Assembly: GCF_002995495.1 (NCBI RefSeq)
Contig: NZ_PVZV01000001.1
Span: 620,001-684,000 of the forward strand
Length of the DNA: 64,000 bases
DNA from: Actinocorallia populi
GTDB taxonomy: Bacteria; Actinomycetota; Actinomycetes; Streptosporangiales; Streptosporangiaceae
Reading direction: 5' to 3'
In this document: one piece after another, positions 7,713-20,688 of the stretch
How the letters are laid out: every line of letters starts with the position of its first letter
Numbering within the stretch: the stretch's first letter is position 1
Made by a program: the position numbers and the translations under genes
Notes under the pieces: model-generated
The model's input: the letters and a program-made list of their open reading frames with translations, nothing else
Told to the model about the DNA's origin: nothing
Database searches by the model: none

Positions 7713-7727
7713 ACCCTCACTCTGGCA

Positions 7728-8747
7728 TCACCGCTCGGCCGGGGCCAGCAGCGTGGTGACCAGGTCGTCCAGGCTGACCAGGCCGACCAGGCCGTGCTCG
7801 TCGCGGACCAGGCCGAGCTGGCTGTGCCGGCTCCGCAGGACCGCCAGCGCGCCGGCGACCGGGGTCTCCGGGGTGAGCACCGGCACCGGATGGCCGGCGT
7901 CCCTGGCGCGGAAGGGCATGCCCTTGGCCCGCGCCAGGTAGGCGTCCCTGGCATGGACCATGCCGATCAGCTCGCCGTCGCCGTCGCGCAACAGCAGCCG
8001 GGTGTGCCCGGTGCGCACCGCGGTGTCGATGACGGTGCCGGCGTCGGCGTCCGGCTCCACCACGGTCAGCTCGTGCAGCGGGGTGATCAGCGGGACCAGG
8101 CTGGTCTCCGGGGCGTCCAGCGCCCGGCTGAGCACGTTGCGGTCCACCTCGTCGATCAGGCCGAGGCGGCGGGACTCCTCCACCAGATGCCTGAGCTGGT
8201 CGGGGGTGCGCGAGACCGACATCGAGTCGCGCGGCTGCACCCGCATCAGCCGCAGCAGCCCGTTGGTCGTGCGGTTGAGCGCCAGCAGCACCAGCCGGAA
8301 CAACCGGGTGAAGCCGCGGAACGGCAGCGCCAGCAGCAGCGCCGAGCGCTCCGGGCGGGCGATCGCCCAGGACTTGGGCGCCATCTCCCCGATGACCATG
8401 TGCAGGAACGTCACCAGCGCCAGCGCGATCACGAAGGACACCGCGTGCGAGACGGTGTACGACAGGCCCAGCCCGTGGAAGAGCGGGCTGAGCACCTCGG
8501 CGATCACCGGCTCGGAGACGATGCCCAGGCCCAGCGAGCACATGGTGATGCCCAGCTGGGCGCCGGCCAGCATCAGCGACAACTCGCGGATCCCGGCCAC
8601 GGCGGAGGCCGCGGCCCGGCTCCCCTCGGCTGCGGCCTTCTCCAGCCGGGGCCGCCGGGCGGCCACCAGCGCGAACTCCGCCGCGACGAAGAAGCCGTTG
8701 CCCAGCAGCAGCAGAACGGTCAGCAGGATCCCGGTGGGCACGCTCAT
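7728..8747 (-). CDS. hemolysin-family membrane protein (CNNM transmembrane plus CBS pair), short form
   Basis: A 339-residue protein. The CNNM transmembrane domain occupies about residues 1-185 with the conserved GNGFFVAAEFALVAARRPRL near the start, SLGLGIVSEP, and HMVIGEMAPKSWAIARPE. Two CBS motifs follow (about 190-330, ending LVGLVSLDDLVTTLL). There is no C-terminal CorC_HlyC domain, unlike its upstream neighbour. The family is linked to divalent cation (Mg/Co) transport rather than to true hemolysis. Its ATG at 8745-8747 overlaps the stop of the neighbour (8744-8746), so the two are translationally coupled and probably form a heteromer or act together. Confidence 0.88.
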   Translation of the reverse strand: MSVPTGILLTVLLLLGNGFFVAAEFALVAARRPRLEKAAAEGSRAAASAVAGIRELSLMLAGAQLGITMCSLGLGIVSEPVIAEVLSPLFHGLGLSYTVSHAVSFVIALALVTFLHMVIGEMAPKSWAIARPERSALLLALPFRGFTRLFRLVLLALNRTTNGLLRLMRVQPRDSMSVSRTPDQLRHLVEESRRLGLIDEVDRNVLSRALDAPETSLVPLITPLHELTVVEPDADAGTVIDTAVRTGHTRLLLRDGDGELIGMVHARDAYLARAKGMPFRARDAGHPVPVLTPETPVAGALAVLRSRHSQLGLVRDEHGLVGLVSLDDLVTTLLAPAER

Positions 8748-10060
8748 CGCGACTCCTCCACCCGGCCGGGCCGCTCGCGCAGCCGCACCTTCTCGGGGAC
8801 GTGGTGCCCCTTGCTGAGCACCTCGATCTCGATGGTCCGGCCGCCCTCCTCGACCTCGATCACGTCACCGGGCTCGGCGAACCTGCCCAGCCGGTGCAGG
8901 ATGAGCCCCGCGAGGGTGTCGTAGTCGCCCTCGGGCAGCTCCAGGTCGATGAGCTGGTCGATCTCGTCGATCCGCAGCCCCGCGTCCAGATGCCACCACT
9001 CGTCCTGCGGCCTGACCTGGGGGATCTCCTGGTCGGTCTCGTCGGAGATGTCCCCGACGAGCTCCTCGGCCACGTCCTCCAGGGTGAGCAGCCCGGCGAA
9101 CCCGCCGTACTCGTCGATCACCACCGCGATCTCGTCCCTGCGCTCCTGCATCTGGACGATCACCTCCGGCAGCGGCAGCGAGTCCGGGACCAGCAGCGCC
9201 TCACGGGCCAGCAGCCCGGCCGTCGCCTTGTCCCACTCCTCGTCGCCGACCGGCAGCAGCTGCCGCAGCCCCAGCACGCCCACGATGTCGTCCACCCGCT
9301 CCCCGACCACCGGGTAGTGGGTGTGGCCGTGCCGCCCGATGATCTCCACGATCTCGTCGGCGGTGGCCTCGGCCGGGATGGTCACCACGTCGATCCGCGG
9401 GATCATCGCCTGGTCGGCCGTGTGGTCGGAGAACACCAGGGCCCGTTCCAGCAGGTGGACGTGCTCGTCGGCGAACTCCTCCTCGGACTCGCCGATGATC
9501 AGGCCGAGCTCCTCCAGCGTCGCGCCGTGGTGCAGCTCCTCGACCGGCTCGATGCCCGCCGTGCGCAGCACCCGGTTGGCCGAGGAGTCGAAGAACCTGA
9601 TCAGCGGGGACGCGACCGTCAGGTACACCAGCGTGGACGGGGCCAGCACCCGGGCCAGGGTCTCCGGCCTGGCCAGCGCCAGGTTCTTGGGGAAGAGTTC
9701 ACCCAGCACCATCTGGATGACGATCGCCAGGACGAATCCCAGGGCCAGCGCCACCCCGCCGACGGCGGCGTCGGGCACGCCCAGCGGGTCCAGCAGCGGC
9801 CTGATCAGCTGGGCCAGGGCCGGTTCGGCGATGAAGCCCACCACCAGGGTGGTGACCGTGATCCCCAGCTGTGCGCCGGAGAGCATGAACGACAGCCGCT
9901 CCAGCACCCTGACGGCCCGTGCCGCCTTCTTGTCGCCCTCGCGTGCCGCCTGCTCCAGCTCGATGCGGTCGGCCGTCACGTAGGCGAATTCCTGTGCCAC
10001 GAAATACCCGGTCGCCGCCGTCAGGATGAACACGGCGGCCAACCCGAACAAGACCGTCAC
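8744..10060 (-). CDS. hemolysin-family membrane protein (CNNM, CBS pair, CorC_HlyC), long form
   Basis: A 438-residue paralogue of the following gene. The CNNM domain (about 1-190) has FVAQEFAYVTADRIELEQAA, VGFIAEPAL and MVLGELFPKNLALARPE. A CBS pair at about 205-330 ends GGFAGLLTLEDVAEELVGDI. A CorC_HlyC domain at about 345-425 contains LIDLELPEGDYDTLAGLILH. It probably works in Mg2+/Co2+ homeostasis. The GTG at 10058-10060 is used as the start; no clear Shine-Dalgarno is seen. The long plus short tandem pair is common in actinomycetes. Confidence 0.88.
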   Translation of the reverse strand: MTVLFGLAAVFILTAATGYFVAQEFAYVTADRIELEQAAREGDKKAARAVRVLERLSFMLSGAQLGITVTTLVVGFIAEPALAQLIRPLLDPLGVPDAAVGGVALALGFVLAIVIQMVLGELFPKNLALARPETLARVLAPSTLVYLTVASPLIRFFDSSANRVLRTAGIEPVEELHHGATLEELGLIIGESEEEFADEHVHLLERALVFSDHTADQAMIPRIDVVTIPAEATADEIVEIIGRHGHTHYPVVGERVDDIVGVLGLRQLLPVGDEEWDKATAGLLAREALLVPDSLPLPEVIVQMQERRDEIAVVIDEYGGFAGLLTLEDVAEELVGDISDETDQEIPQVRPQDEWWHLDAGLRIDEIDQLIDLELPEGDYDTLAGLILHRLGRFAEPGDVIEVEEGGRTIEIEVLSKGHHVPEKVRLRERPGRVEESR

Positions 10061-10380
10061 CGGGGTTCACCCGGCTCCGTCGACGGGCTCGTTCTATGAC
10101 CGGAGTCCGAACTATCGGACACCGCACCCCTCTCCCTACTCGTTCTTCGTCCGGTGAGAAGAACCGGATCCGTCAAGCATTGCTTCCCAAACCCTAAGCC
10201 CAGCCGGCTCCCCCTCCAGCAGGCACTTCACGGGTTTTGCGGGCTTCTTTCCCTTTTGGGGCGGACCAAACCCCGGCTAGACGCGCCCGTTACGTGACAG
10301 AATGATCACCCTCAGCGATAAGAGCAGCGTAGAGGGGGCGCGAGCGGTGCGCCCGAACGACTCGAGGAGGAGAGCGGAAC
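10061..10380. other. 320-bp intergenic region between divergent genes
   Basis: This stretch separates the CNNM operon (minus) from the methyltransferase (plus). I see a short imperfect dyad around CCGAACTATCGGAC (10107-10120) and a good Shine-Dalgarno (GAGGAGGAGAG) just before the ATG at 10381. I can name no tRNA, small gene or convincing promoter. Confidence 0.4.
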
Positions 10381-11451
10381 ATGACCACCACTGAGGAACT
10401 GCTGGTCGAACGGATGTTGAACGACGCCGCCGCCGCGATGGAGACGCTCAACACCTGCCTCGGCGTGCGGCTCGGACTGTACGAGGCGCTCGCAGGCGGC
10501 CCCCTGGACGCGCACGGCCTCGCCGACAGGGCCGGTGTCCACCCCCGCTACGCCCGGGAGTGGCTGGAGCAGCAGGGCGCGGCCGGATGGCTGGCCGTGG
10601 ACGGCACGGACGACGACGCTTACAAGCGGACGTTCCGCCTGCCGGACGGGCTGCACTCGGTCCTCGTCGACCAGGACAGCCCCTTCTACCTGGGGGCGCT
10701 CCCCGGCTTCGTCGCCTCCGTCGCCGGGGTGATCGACCACGTGGCCGAGGCCTTCCGGACCGGCGGGGGCGTCTCCTTCGCCACCTACGGCGCGGGCACC
10801 CGCCACGGCATCGGACGCCTGAACCGGCCCATGTTCCTCCGCTCGATCGCCGCGTGGATCGGCGCCCTCTCCGGCGTCCCGTCCCGGCTGGCCGAGGAAG
10901 GCTCCCACGTGCTCGACCTGGGCTGCGGCACCGGATGGTCCACGATCGCCATCGCCGAGTCCTTCCCCGCCGCCCGCGTGCACGGCATCGACCTGGACGA
11001 GGCGTCGGTGGCCGAGGCCCGCCAGAACGCCGCGGCGCGGGGCGTCGCCGACCGCGTCTCCTTCACCCGCGCCGACGCCGCCGCCTTCGACCCCGAAGGC
11101 CTCCGGTACGACCTGGCCTGCTGCTTCGAGTGCCTGCACGACATGGCCGACCCGGTGGGCGTCCTGCACAACGTACGGCGCATGCTCGTCCCCGGCGGTT
11201 CCGTCCTCATCGGGGACGAGCGCGTCGCCGACTCCTACACCGCGCCCGGCGACATCCGGGAACGCCTCAACTACGCCTTCAGCACGCTGCACTGCCTTCC
11301 CGCGACCCGCGCCGAAGGCGCCAAGGTCGAAGCGGGCACCGTCCTGCGCGCACCGACCGTCGGCGAGTACGCCGCCGCCGCGGGCTACACCTCCTTCAAG
11401 GAGGCGCCCATCGACCACGACCTGTGGCGCTTCTACCACCTCACCGCATGA
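10381..11451 (+). CDS. class I SAM-dependent methyltransferase with N-terminal winged helix
   Basis: A 356-residue protein. Residues about 1-75 resemble the winged-helix dimerisation region of small-molecule methyltransferases (LYEALAGGPLDAHGLADRAG, then HPRYAREWLEQQGAAGWL). The SAM motif I, HVLDLGCGTGWS, is at about 176-187. It is followed by the acidic RVHGIDLDEASV and the post-motif DLACCFECLHDMADPVGVL. The substrate is unknown; the architecture suggests O- or C-methylation of a small molecule. GAGGAGGAGAG precedes the ATG. The next gene is a small protein on the same strand, about 100 bp away. Confidence 0.85.
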   Translation: MTTTEELLVERMLNDAAAAMETLNTCLGVRLGLYEALAGGPLDAHGLADRAGVHPRYAREWLEQQGAAGWLAVDGTDDDAYKRTFRLPDGLHSVLVDQDSPFYLGALPGFVASVAGVIDHVAEAFRTGGGVSFATYGAGTRHGIGRLNRPMFLRSIAAWIGALSGVPSRLAEEGSHVLDLGCGTGWSTIAIAESFPAARVHGIDLDEASVAEARQNAAARGVADRVSFTRADAAAFDPEGLRYDLACCFECLHDMADPVGVLHNVRRMLVPGGSVLIGDERVADSYTAPGDIRERLNYAFSTLHCLPATRAEGAKVEAGTVLRAPTVGEYAAAAGYTSFKEAPIDHDLWRFYHLTA

Positions 11452-11554
11452 CGGAAAGCAGCGTCGCGGGCGGTGCCTCCCCGCGTGGTCACACCGGCCG
11501 AAACCCATTGACACCCTCCATACACTCAGCAAGAGAACAACAAGGAGGGACATG

Positions 11555-11908
11555 ATGAGCCGGACCCTCACCCTGTGGCGCCCGACGGGCCCCGAGGAGC
11601 TCGCCCTCGTCCGCGCGTCCGGCAACCGCCGCTGGCCGCCCCGGCTCCCCGAGCAGCCGATCTTCTACCCGGTGCTCAACGAGGACTACGCCATCAAAAT
11701 CGTCCGGGACTGGAACGTCCCCGCCTCCGGCTCCGGCTACGTCACGCGGTTCGCCGTGGACGCCGGCTTCGCCGCCCGCTACCCCGTCCGCCAGGCCGGC
11801 GGCCGCGACATCCTCGAACTCTGGGTGCCCGCCGAAGAACTCGAGGAGTTCAACGACCACCTCGTCGGCCTGATCGAGGTCGTCCACGAATTCCATGGAT
11901 CCACGTGA
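11555..11908 (+). CDS. conserved small protein of unknown function (often named ADP-ribosylation/crystallin J1)
   Basis: A protein of about 117 residues, rich in aromatic residues and Pro, with LWRPTGPEELALV, WPPRLPEQPIFYPVLNEDYA, IVRDWNVPASGSGYVTRF and ELWVPAEELEEFNDHLVG. From memory, near-identical proteins are widespread in actinomycetes under the name ADP-ribosylation/crystallin J1, a label without functional proof. Two ATGs (11552, 11555) follow AAGGAGGGAC. The second has the better spacing. It may be co-transcribed with the methyltransferase 100 bp upstream. A parS-like dyad overlaps its stop codon. Confidence 0.78.
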   Translation: MSRTLTLWRPTGPEELALVRASGNRRWPPRLPEQPIFYPVLNEDYAIKIVRDWNVPASGSGYVTRFAVDAGFAARYPVRQAGGRDILELWVPAEELEEFNDHLVGLIEVVHEFHGST

Positions 11909-11912
11909 AACC
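11897..11912. promoter_or_regulatory. isolated parS-like dyad
   Basis: GGATCCACGTGAAACC differs from the palindrome GGTTTCACGTGAAACC (present at 32257) at two positions, both in the left arm. It overlaps the stop codon of the 117-residue gene, about 18 kb from parA, and could be an outlying weak ParB site or chance. Confidence 0.3.
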
Positions 11913-12008
11913 AAGCGCGTCCCCCGGCCGCATCCCTACCTGAGGTGACGACCCGCCGAAGACGAAGTCCACACACCGCATGGCGGAGGCGGGGTCACGG
12001 GGAACGCG

Positions 12009-14261
12009 CTATGCGGGCCGTCTGCGGGCGGGGGCGGCGTCGTAGCAGGCCAGGGTCGCGGCGATGTCGCGGAGGGCGGAGGCCTGCTGGTCGGGAGCGC
12101 CGATGGTGTGGGCGAGGCGTTCGGCCTCCGGGGGGTCGATCTCGGCCAGGGAGCGGGCTATCTCGCCCAGCACGCCGTCGCGGTCGTGGGGCCGGATCAG
12201 GGTGCGGGCGAGGTGCTCGGACTCGGCCAGGATGCCGCGGGCGCGGTGCGGGGCCTGCACGGTCAGGGCGGAGGCGACGTCGCGCAGCGCGCGGGCGCAG
12301 TGGGCCGGGTCGTCGAGGCCGCGGGCGAGGCGTTCGGCCGCCGAGGGGTTCAGGGCGGCCAGCGAGCCGGCGATCTCGCGGAGCGCGGGCGTGCTGAGCG
12401 GGAGTTCCGCGGCCTCGGCGAGCAGTCCCTCCGCGTGCCGGGGGCGCTCGGCGCGCACCGCCTCCGCGACGTCCCGCAACCGCCAGGCGCGGGACTCGGG
12501 GTCGGGGATGGCGCGGGCGATGCGTTCGGCGAGCACCGGGTCGCGGCCGGTCTGCGCCCTGACCAGGTCCAGCCAGGGGGTGACACGGAAATCGGGGTCC
12601 TCGATGTCGCCGATGAGGCGCTCCGCGCCGGCCGGGTCCCGCACGGCCAGGGCCCGCACGATGACGCCCAGCGCCACGTCGCGGGCGGACGGCCCCTCGA
12701 TGCCGCGGGCCAGCCGTTCGGCCGCCGCGGGGTCGTGCCGGGACAGCGCCTCCACGACGTACTCCAAAGCCGTGTCGCGCATCGCAGGATCCTCGATGTC
12801 GCGGGCGAGGCGTTCGGCCGCCACCGGGTCCTGCACGGCCAGGGCCCCCACGATCTGGGCCAGCCAGCCGTTCTGCGGCGGCTGGTCGCCGTCCCATCCG
12901 CCGCCCCGGGTGGACCCGTCCGTGCGGGCCAGCCGTTCGGCGTCGGCCAGCAGCTCCCGCGCCAGCCGCGGATCGCGCTCGGCGAGCGCGTGGGAGACCC
13001 GGCAGGCCATCACGATCCGCGTGGACGTGACGGGGATCGTGGCGACGAGCGCCGCCGCCTCCAGCAGCAGTTCCCCCGCCCGTCCCGGATCCCGCGCCGC
13101 CAACGTCCCGGCGAGGTCGCACAGCGCGCACGCCTTGTCGTACGGGCTGGAGATGTTCTGGACGAGGCGCACGGCCTCCGCGGGATCGTGCGCGGCCACC
13201 AGGTCCGCCAGCTCGCGCAGGATGCCGTCCCGGGAGAACACCGGATCGGAGGCCGTGTAGGCCAGCGCCTCCACGGCCGTCAACAGCTTCTCGGCGCGGC
13301 CCGGGTCGCGGCCCATCTGCCTGCCCGCGATGGTCAGCAGCAACGAGGCCTGGAAGTGCGGTTTGGTCACGGTGCGGGCGAGGCGCTCCGCGCCGGCCGG
13401 GTCCTCCTCGGCCAGCACCTCGACGATGCCGCGCAGCACCGGCATCCGGTGGTGCCAGAACGGGATGGACCAGGCGATCCGTTCGGCTTCGGCGAGCAGG
13501 CGCAACCTGTACCGGGACTCGTACGGCGCGCACGTCCGCTGCAGCATCTCGGCGATCTCGGTGGCCTTCGCCGGGCCGCGCCCCGGCTCACCGGCCAGCA
13601 GGTCGCCCAGCTGCACGTCGAGCTCGGGCAGGATCCCCCGGCGCAACGAGCGGGCCGAGGGCGTCCGCCCGGCGGGCCCGGCGCCCTCGCCGGTGAGCAG
13701 GCAGAAGATGGTGACGCCGAGGGAGTGGAGGTCGGTGCGCTCGTCGAGCAGCCCGGCCTTCGCCGGGTCGCGCAGCACGGCGATCCCGAAGTCGCACAGC
13801 TTCACCGTGCCGTCCTCCGACAGCAGCAGGCAGGAGGGGTTCACCTCGCCGTGCACCAGGCCCGCCGAGTGCGCGGCGGCCAGCGCGTCAGCCGCCTGGA
13901 TGCCGTAGTCGAGCACGGTGCTGATCGGGAGGCCGCGCGGCTCCCGCGCCAGCTCGGTGCCCAGGTCCCGGCTCCCCCACGGCTCCAGGACCAGGAACGG
14001 GCGCCCCTCGTGCTCGCCGACGTCCTGCACCGGGGCGATGCCCGGGTGGATGAGCTCGACGGCGGCACGGGACTCGCGCTGGAAGTGCGCCAGCGCCTGC
14101 GCGCGGGACCGTTCGTCCTCCGGCGGGTCGGCGGGCGGCACCCGGATCGTCACCATCCGGCCCAGGAAGAGGTCGACCCCCTGCCAGAGCTCTCCCGCAC
14201 CGTCGCGGCGCACCGGCTCGTCCAGCCGGTAGCGGCCCGCAAGTTCGGCCCCCGCCCGCAT
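12009..14261 (-). CDS. pseudokinase fused to a roughly 31-residue helical repeat solenoid
   Basis: A 750-residue protein from the ATG at 14261 (GAAGAGG just upstream). Residues 1-240 follow a bacterial Ser/Thr kinase fold (AGRYRLDEPV at the N-lobe, DFG at 157-159, TDLHSLGVTIFCLLTGEG), but catalysis should be lost. The VAIK Lys is Arg40, HRD is replaced by HGE (137-139), and the Asn of the catalytic loop is Cys144. From about 245 to the end it is built of units of about 31 residues with the pattern RDPAxAERLARxIxDPxxRxxAL, at least a dozen in all. They are predicted to stack as paired helices like TPR or ARM solenoids. There is no transmembrane segment. It is probably a scaffold or binding protein. 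No partner gene is evident. An ATG at 14288 is an alternative start. Confidence 0.8.
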   Translation of the reverse strand: MRAGAELAGRYRLDEPVRRDGAGELWQGVDLFLGRMVTIRVPPADPPEDERSRAQALAHFQRESRAAVELIHPGIAPVQDVGEHEGRPFLVLEPWGSRDLGTELAREPRGLPISTVLDYGIQAADALAAAHSAGLVHGEVNPSCLLLSEDGTVKLCDFGIAVLRDPAKAGLLDERTDLHSLGVTIFCLLTGEGAGPAGRTPSARSLRRGILPELDVQLGDLLAGEPGRGPAKATEIAEMLQRTCAPYESRYRLRLLAEAERIAWSIPFWHHRMPVLRGIVEVLAEEDPAGAERLARTVTKPHFQASLLLTIAGRQMGRDPGRAEKLLTAVEALAYTASDPVFSRDGILRELADLVAAHDPAEAVRLVQNISSPYDKACALCDLAGTLAARDPGRAGELLLEAAALVATIPVTSTRIVMACRVSHALAERDPRLARELLADAERLARTDGSTRGGGWDGDQPPQNGWLAQIVGALAVQDPVAAERLARDIEDPAMRDTALEYVVEALSRHDPAAAERLARGIEGPSARDVALGVIVRALAVRDPAGAERLIGDIEDPDFRVTPWLDLVRAQTGRDPVLAERIARAIPDPESRAWRLRDVAEAVRAERPRHAEGLLAEAAELPLSTPALREIAGSLAALNPSAAERLARGLDDPAHCARALRDVASALTVQAPHRARGILAESEHLARTLIRPHDRDGVLGEIARSLAEIDPPEAERLAHTIGAPDQQASALRDIAATLACYDAAPARRRPA

Positions 14262-14280
14262 GCCACCTCTTCCCGGTCCG

Positions 14281-14312
14281 TCACCCATGGCCCTGTGAAG
14301 CTTCACCCATGG
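14281..14312. promoter_or_regulatory. direct repeat and perfect dyad upstream of the pseudokinase
   Basis: TCACCCATGG occurs at 14281-14290 and again at 14303-14312, 22 bases apart (about two helical turns). Between and overlapping them is the perfect palindrome GTGAAGCTTCAC (14295-14306). The arrangement suggests a regulator site at the pseudokinase promoter, or a hairpin in its leader. No binder can be named. Confidence 0.35.
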
Positions 14313-14359
14313 TGACAAAGGAATCCCTCTCCTCTGACACCGGGGGGAGCTGAGAAGAG

Positions 14360-14394
14360 ACAAGGCCGGTCCCCGTATCGAGAACCGGCCTTGT
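14360..14394. terminator. hairpin downstream of tRNA-Ile
   Basis: ACAAGGCCGGT (14360-14370) pairs perfectly with ACCGGCCTTGT (14384-14394). On the minus strand it lies about 50 bases beyond the 3' end of tRNA-Ile and before the pseudokinase start, so it probably ends the gyrB-gyrA-DUF3566-tRNA transcription unit. Confidence 0.65.
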
Positions 14395-14441
14395 GGACTA
14401 CTGCTCACCGACCGCCTGAGCGATCCGGTGAAGTCTCCGAG

Positions 14442-14515
14442 TGGGCGTACCAGGACTTGAACCTGGGGCCTCATCCTTATCAGGGATGCGCTCTAACCGA
14501 CTGAGCTATACGCCC
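14442..14515 (-). tRNA. tRNA-Ile (anticodon GAT)
   Basis: A 74-nt cloverleaf on the minus strand. The acceptor stem is GGGCGTA/TACGCCC with discriminator A at 14442. The anticodon loop CTGATAA carries GAT, and the T arm has GGTTCAAGTCC. CCA is not encoded. It lies downstream of DUF3566, the standard actinobacterial position. Confidence 0.97.
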
Positions 14516-14592
14516 GGGCGTTGCCTGGAGGGTTTCTCCTCCGTGGCGACGAGAAGTGAGATTACCCCATCTCATCGGGCAACGCGAACTGG

Positions 14593-15404
14593 TTACTCGG
14601 CCTCCTTGAGGGTGACCTCCACCCCGCCGACGAACTCGGCGGCGAGGTTGTAGATGACCGAGCCCACGGTGGCCAGAGCGGTGATCAGCAGCACGTTCAG
14701 CGCGCCCAGCAGAGCGGTGTAGCCCAGGATGCGGCCCGCGGAGAACCAGTCGCCGGCGTCCGAGCTCTGGTCCGGCCCGTTGGTGGTCTCGTTGATCGCC
14801 TCGGAGATCGAGTCGAAGACGCCCAGACCCGACAACACCATGTACAGCACCGTGACGGCGACGAACAGCACCACGAAGCAGACCAGGGACATGACGAAGC
14901 TGAACTTCATCACCGTCCACGGCTCGAACCGCGCGATCTGCAGGTGCGCCTTGCGCGACGACTTGCCGTCCTTGCCCTCCTCGTCGCCCTCCCGGCCGGA
15001 GTCCCCGGTGAGCTGGCGGCCGAGCCTGGAGGCGAGCGCCGCGGCCGCGGAGGCCGCCGACGCCACCGGGCGGTCGGTGCTCGGCTGCGGCGGCAGCGGG
15101 GACTTCGGCTCCGGCGACGGCGCGCCGTCCGTGACGGTGGGCATCGCGGCGGTGGCGCCCGGCGCCGGGGCGCGGTCGGCGAACACCGAGTCCGACGGCT
15201 CGGCCGCGACCGTCCAGGGCGCGTCGATGACCGTCTCGTCCACCGCGGGCGTCAGCGTCGGCTTGCCCGCCACTGCCTTGTCCGCGGCCTCCTCGCCCCT
15301 GTCCTCCTCGGACTCAGCGGGTACGGCCTCGCCCTTCACCGTCTTCTCGGAGTCGGCGGGATCGGGGGTGCCGTCCGCCTTGTCCTCGTTCTGGGAGGTC
15401 GTGC

Positions 15405-15408
<4 letters not shown>
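14593..15408 (-). CDS. DUF3566 membrane protein
   Basis: A 271-residue protein. The first 170 residues are acidic and low-complexity (rich in Glu, Ala, Pro and Ser), presumably cytoplasmic and disordered. The C-terminal DUF3566 domain starts around [20 protein letters not shown], with two transmembrane helices (about 170-195 and 230-255) and a Glu-rich tail. The ATG overlaps the end of gyrA by 4 bases, so it is translationally coupled to gyrase, as in other actinobacteria. Its function is unknown. The position is diagnostic. Confidence 0.9.
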
Positions 15409-17915
<2,507 letters not shown>

Positions 17916-17970
17916 TTACAACCCTCTTCGTTCATGGCAGGTTCGGGAAAGGCAGGGAGCGGCCTGCGGA

Positions 17971-20211
<2,241 letters not shown>

Positions 20212-20688
20212 TTATCGGACACGCCACTGGCCGGGCTTGCGGACCGTCTGGGGGCCCACGACCTTCACCCTGCGTACCGTGCCCTCGCCCAGCTCCTCGT
20301 TGAGCCTGCGCACCAGCTGCCCGGACAGCAGCCGCACCTGCTGCGCCCAGGCGGGGGAGTCGCAGGAGACGACCAGCTCGCCGTCCTCGAACGCGCCGGG
20401 CCGGGTGTGCTCGGCCACGTCGCGGCCCACGACGCGCTCCCAGTCGCCGAAGAGGCCGCCGACGGCGGCGCGCTGCTCCCAGCCCCGGTCGGAGAGCAGC
20501 TGCTTGATGCCCGAACCGAAGAGCTGGGGACCGCCGCCGCGACGGGGGTCGCGCGGGGAGCCGGCCGCCGTGCGGCGGCGGCGCTGGCCGGGGACCGACT
20601 GGCGCTTGGCCGCGTCCGCCCTGGCCTGGGCGAGCGCCTCGCGCGCCAGCTCGATGCCCGTCTTGGGCTTCGGCTCATCCTCCGACAC
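20212..20688 (-). CDS. dciA: DUF721/DciA-family protein, probable DnaB helicase operator
   Basis: A 158-residue protein with the family features [35 protein letters not shown] and [19 protein letters not shown] (about residues 80-150). An Arg/Gly-rich low-complexity stretch precedes them. DciA proteins load or activate the replicative helicase DnaB in bacteria lacking DnaC, and sit between recF and gyrB in actinobacteria. The GTG start (20686-20688) overlaps the recF end by 14 bases. Confidence 0.88.
   Translation of the reverse strand: MSEDEPKPKTGIELAREALAQARADAAKRQSVPGQRRRRTAAGSPRDPRRGGGPQLFGSGIKQLLSDRGWEQRAAVGGLFGDWERVVGRDVAEHTRPGAFEDGELVVSCDSPAWAQQVRLLSGQLVRRLNEELGEGTVRRVKVVGPQTVRKPGQWRVR

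Noticed and set aside
7728-10060. True hemolysins
   Set aside because: The CNNM, CBS and CorC_HlyC domains indicate the cation-transport-associated family. The hemolysin name is historical.
12009-14261. Active Ser/Thr protein kinase
   Set aside because: The VAIK Lys, HRD Asp and catalytic-loop Asn are all replaced, so phosphotransfer by the usual mechanism is unlikely.
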